The position numbers and the translations under genes were made by a program. From Saprospiraceae bacterium (GTDB taxonomy: Bacteria > Bacteroidota > Bacteroidia > Chitinophagales > Saprospiraceae), in NCBI GenBank assembly GCA_028279185.1, contig JANQSS010000288.1:1-64000 (forward strand): DNA of 64,000 nt, written 5' to 3'. Under the pieces are notes generated by a model. That model worked only from the letters and a program-made list of their open reading frames with translations, was not told the origin of the DNA and made no database searches. Of this stretch, positions 62,460-64,000 are shown piece after piece (position 1 is the first letter of the stretch; each line of letters starts with the position of its first letter).

Positions 62460-62958
62460 TATCTATTTCTTTTCTTAATTCACCAATTATATTAGACAAC
62501 ACAGCTCCCTTCGAGGCTTGCCAGGCAGGCTCCACAAAAGGATGACTGGCACTGTGCGTAGTGCCAAATTCCACCATATGGGCATAATAACCGTCCGCTC
62601 TACGACCTGAGAAAATCCCTCTGGAATTTCTTACCTTTTTTGGCCCAACTATTACAGCTCTTTTTGCCCTTCGAAGCGGTAATACTTTCATCGATCTACC
62701 CAGATTACCCGGTGTATATTCCGCAATCACATTTCCACTTCCTTTTGGTGCCCTTGCGCCCTTTAAAACCTTGGCTGTATTGTATCGCTTTACTGTTTTC
62801 GTTGCCTTCGGCGCTGATGAGCGAACAGCCGTGATATATGGCTTACTCCCTTTTCGGAATATTTTTCGAAGCGTTTTATCATCGAACTTTTTCGATATAT
62901 CCTTGATCTGTTTGTTAAATTCTTCCAGATCGCGCTTCGATATTTCAAATTGAACCAT
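62449..62958 (-). CDS. HK97 gp10-like head-tail joining protein
   Basis: 169 aa, basic. The segment NLGRSMKVLPLRRAKRAVIV, then GYYAHMVEFGTTHSASHPFVEPAW is the HK97-gp10 signature (EFGT...HPF..PA). It joins the tail to the head-completion ring. Overlaps the closure gene by 14 bp. Confidence 0.87.
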   Translation of the reverse strand: MVQFEISKRDLEEFNKQIKDISKKFDDKTLRKIFRKGSKPYITAVRSSAPKATKTVKRYNTAKVLKGARAPKGSGNVIAEYTPGNLGRSMKVLPLRRAKRAVIVGPKKVRNSRGIFSGRRADGYYAHMVEFGTTHSASHPFVEPAWQASKGAVLSNIIGELRKEIDSAV

Positions 62959-63292
62959 CTCTTGCGGTTCCTCGTGCTATGTGAAATCTTTTGCGATGAG
63001 AAAACTCGATATCATGTATGTCGTATGTTTTTCCATCGTGTACTATTTCCATTTTTTCATTAAGTCCTGGACAATATCGAAACGTGAAAACGGCTTGTTT
63101 TATAAAGGTTATTTTCATCATTTCTTCATCTTCTGTTCCACTGTTAAATTCAACTTTCGCCCTGACGGTATTCCAGTCCGCCATGGTAGTTTCCTCGGCT
63201 CCGCTTGTTGTTCTTGTGACAGTTTCCTGTCTAACCGTGATGACCTGATCCATTTCGCCCGGATCTATCATCTTGTGCATGTTGCCTTTCAC
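62945..63292 (-). CDS. Phage head closure protein (SPP1 gp16-like)
   Basis: 115 aa. The GEMDQVITVRQETVTR start, W-NTVRAKVEF strand and IHDIEFSHRKRFHIARGTA end match the head-tail joining family (Phage_H_T_join). The Met at 63271 is an alternative start. Overlaps the connector gene by 4 bp. Confidence 0.84.
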   Translation of the reverse strand: MKGNMHKMIDPGEMDQVITVRQETVTRTTSGAEETTMADWNTVRAKVEFNSGTEDEEMMKITFIKQAVFTFRYCPGLNEKMEIVHDGKTYDIHDIEFSHRKRFHIARGTARDGSI

Positions 63293-63819
63293 CGAAATTG
63301 TATTCTGCGATGAGGGTCAAGTAGTCTTTGTGCTGCCGTAGGCATTTTACTTACGGTATTTATCCTATTTTCATAATTATGCGTAATCATGAGTAGTATT
63401 GCGATAATTACGTCTTCGTCTGGTGTTGTACCGGTTTTAAACGTAAATTCTAATCGCTTTATAGTCGATGACGGCCAGTCTTCCAGTTTTTTTAAAATAG
63501 AGACATCATTTTCCGTTATTACCTCGTAGTGAGTGCCAACTACAAGATTTGTTTCGTTGCTTTCATCGTCAATAAATTTCGCAGTAGATATAGAGTTTAC
63601 CGGATATGGAAATTCAATACAATCCTGCGCGTAAAATTTAATTTCAATATCTGTCTCTGTAAAGTACCGCCAGCAATATTGCTGTGCGGCCTTTACAGAT
63701 CCTTTCAGTAATACTTCGATGTATTCGTTATCCAGATCGTGTTCAACATTCAAGTGTAATTTGGCCGTATCGACGGTCAAAGGCATTGAAGCTTGTGATA
63801 TGGATGTTATTTGGGACAA
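63289..63819 (-). CDS. Phage head-tail connector (gp6-like)
   Basis: 176 aa, starting with TTG at 63819 directly after the upstream stop; an ATG at 63786 is the alternative. The LTVDTAKLHLNVEHDLDNEY segment and helical GSVKAAQQYCWRYFT are typical of the gp6/DUF-type connector that sits on the portal. The C-terminal LLMITHNYENR helix also fits. Confidence 0.85.
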   Translation of the reverse strand: MSQITSISQASMPLTVDTAKLHLNVEHDLDNEYIEVLLKGSVKAAQQYCWRYFTETDIEIKFYAQDCIEFPYPVNSISTAKFIDDESNETNLVVGTHYEVITENDVSILKKLEDWPSSTIKRLEFTFKTGTTPDEDVIIAILLMITHNYENRINTVSKMPTAAQRLLDPHRRIQFR

Positions 63820-64000
63820 TTAATGACTTTTTAAAACTCTTAATATGTCCTCTTTCTTGGTCGCTTCGCCAAGATCAATATTCCGGACTGCTGCCCAGGC
63901 CTTCAATTCAGGAAGCTTCATTTCTTCTAAAGGTTTGGCTTCCAGTGAATCTGTTGTTCCTTCAGGCACACCATATCCGGAATCGATTATTGCTCTGCAT
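63820..64000 (-). CDS. Phage protein with C-terminal HeH/LEM-like domain, partial
   Basis: About 60 codons of the 3' end; the 5' part lies beyond the right edge. The C-terminal 35 aa (MKLPELKAWAAVRNIDLGEA and KKEDILRVLKSH) resembles a HeH/SAP-like domain found in phage head-associated proteins, which binds DNA or other proteins. The TAA stop abuts the connector start. Confidence 0.68.
   Translation of the reverse strand, partial: CRAIIDSGYGVPEGTTDSLEAKPLEEMKLPELKAWAAVRNIDLGEATKKEDILRVLKSH

Larger units (their letters stand above)
30815..64000. mobile_element. Siphovirus-like prophage, left part; extends beyond the window
   Basis: Integrase at the left end, early and replication genes reading leftward, a CI-type repressor with a divergent control region, a lysogenic-conversion block, and a leftward late module ending at the right edge among head-tail joining genes. 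Tail tube, G/GT chaperone, tape measure, and no contractile sheath gene between tube and chaperone indicate a non-contractile long tail. Large terminase, portal, protease, capsid and the right attachment site are expected further right. The left boundary rests on the tRNA remnant. No broken essential gene is seen in the visible part. Confidence 0.9.

Overview
The window looks like a chromosome segment of a Bacteroidota bacterium, probably a Saprospira-like lineage, with the left part of a prophage inserted in it. The host assignment rests on type IX secretion and gliding-type C-terminal domains, a ComEC/ComEA pair, a DUF3276 (PUR-alpha-like) protein, a BtuB/BtuG-like vitamin B12 locus, a tiny AURKAIP1/COX24-type basic protein, and several promoters with the Bacteroidota -7 element TAnnTTTG. 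Shine-Dalgarno sequences are generally weak or absent, as expected for the phylum.

Host region, 1 to about 30.8 kb: metK (3' end), gcvP, a heptose epimerase, a phosphopantetheinyl transferase with a lipoprotein, dcd, a cobalamin riboswitch controlling a TonB-dependent receptor and a beta-propeller lipoprotein, a type IX-secreted protein, guaB, two 3-methyladenine DNA glycosylases of different folds (AAG-type near 13 kb, AlkA-type near 24 kb), a Cys-rich repeat protein with a gliding-type C-terminus, a sugar-nucleotide-transferase-like enzyme, a DUF3276 protein, an MsbA-like ABC exporter, fbp, comEA-like/comEC, pth, a MurG-like glycosyltransferase, an HU - TPR - COX24-like - RNase G cluster, and yicC-gmk-apaG.

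Prophage region, about 30.8 kb to beyond the right edge: just after the apaG terminator lies an 18-bp remnant of a tRNA 3' end (putative attL), followed by a tyrosine integrase. Then come two SRAP-family proteins, a leftward early operon of small proteins, two DNA methyltransferases, an HNH protein, a DUF5675 protein, an excisionase-like HTH protein, a DnaC-like loader, a DUF1376-type replication protein, and a phage-borne tRNA-Met with initiator-like features next to two hairpins. A divergent control region (operator-like inverted repeat overlapping a leftward promoter) separates these from a CI-like repressor. A lysogenic-conversion block follows: an alpha-solenoid protein, two secreted DUF4468-like proteins and two tandem AbiH proteins with a dead AbiH fragment between them. 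From 48.4 kb to the right edge the late genes run leftward in siphovirus order. Read in the transcription direction they are: head-tail connectors, tail completion, tube protein, a G/GT frameshift chaperone pair with an A-rich slippery site, tape measure, a large tail protein, a 2337-residue signal-peptide-bearing tail fibre/esterase, and two small membrane proteins. Capsid, portal and terminase genes and the right attachment site are not in the window.

Most notable: the frameshift cassette, the initiator-like phage tRNA with its hairpins, the AbiH/DUF4468 block, the exported-looking tail fibre, the paired SRAP proteins (one lacking the catalytic Glu), and the tRNA-derived attachment site, which predicts where the element ends.
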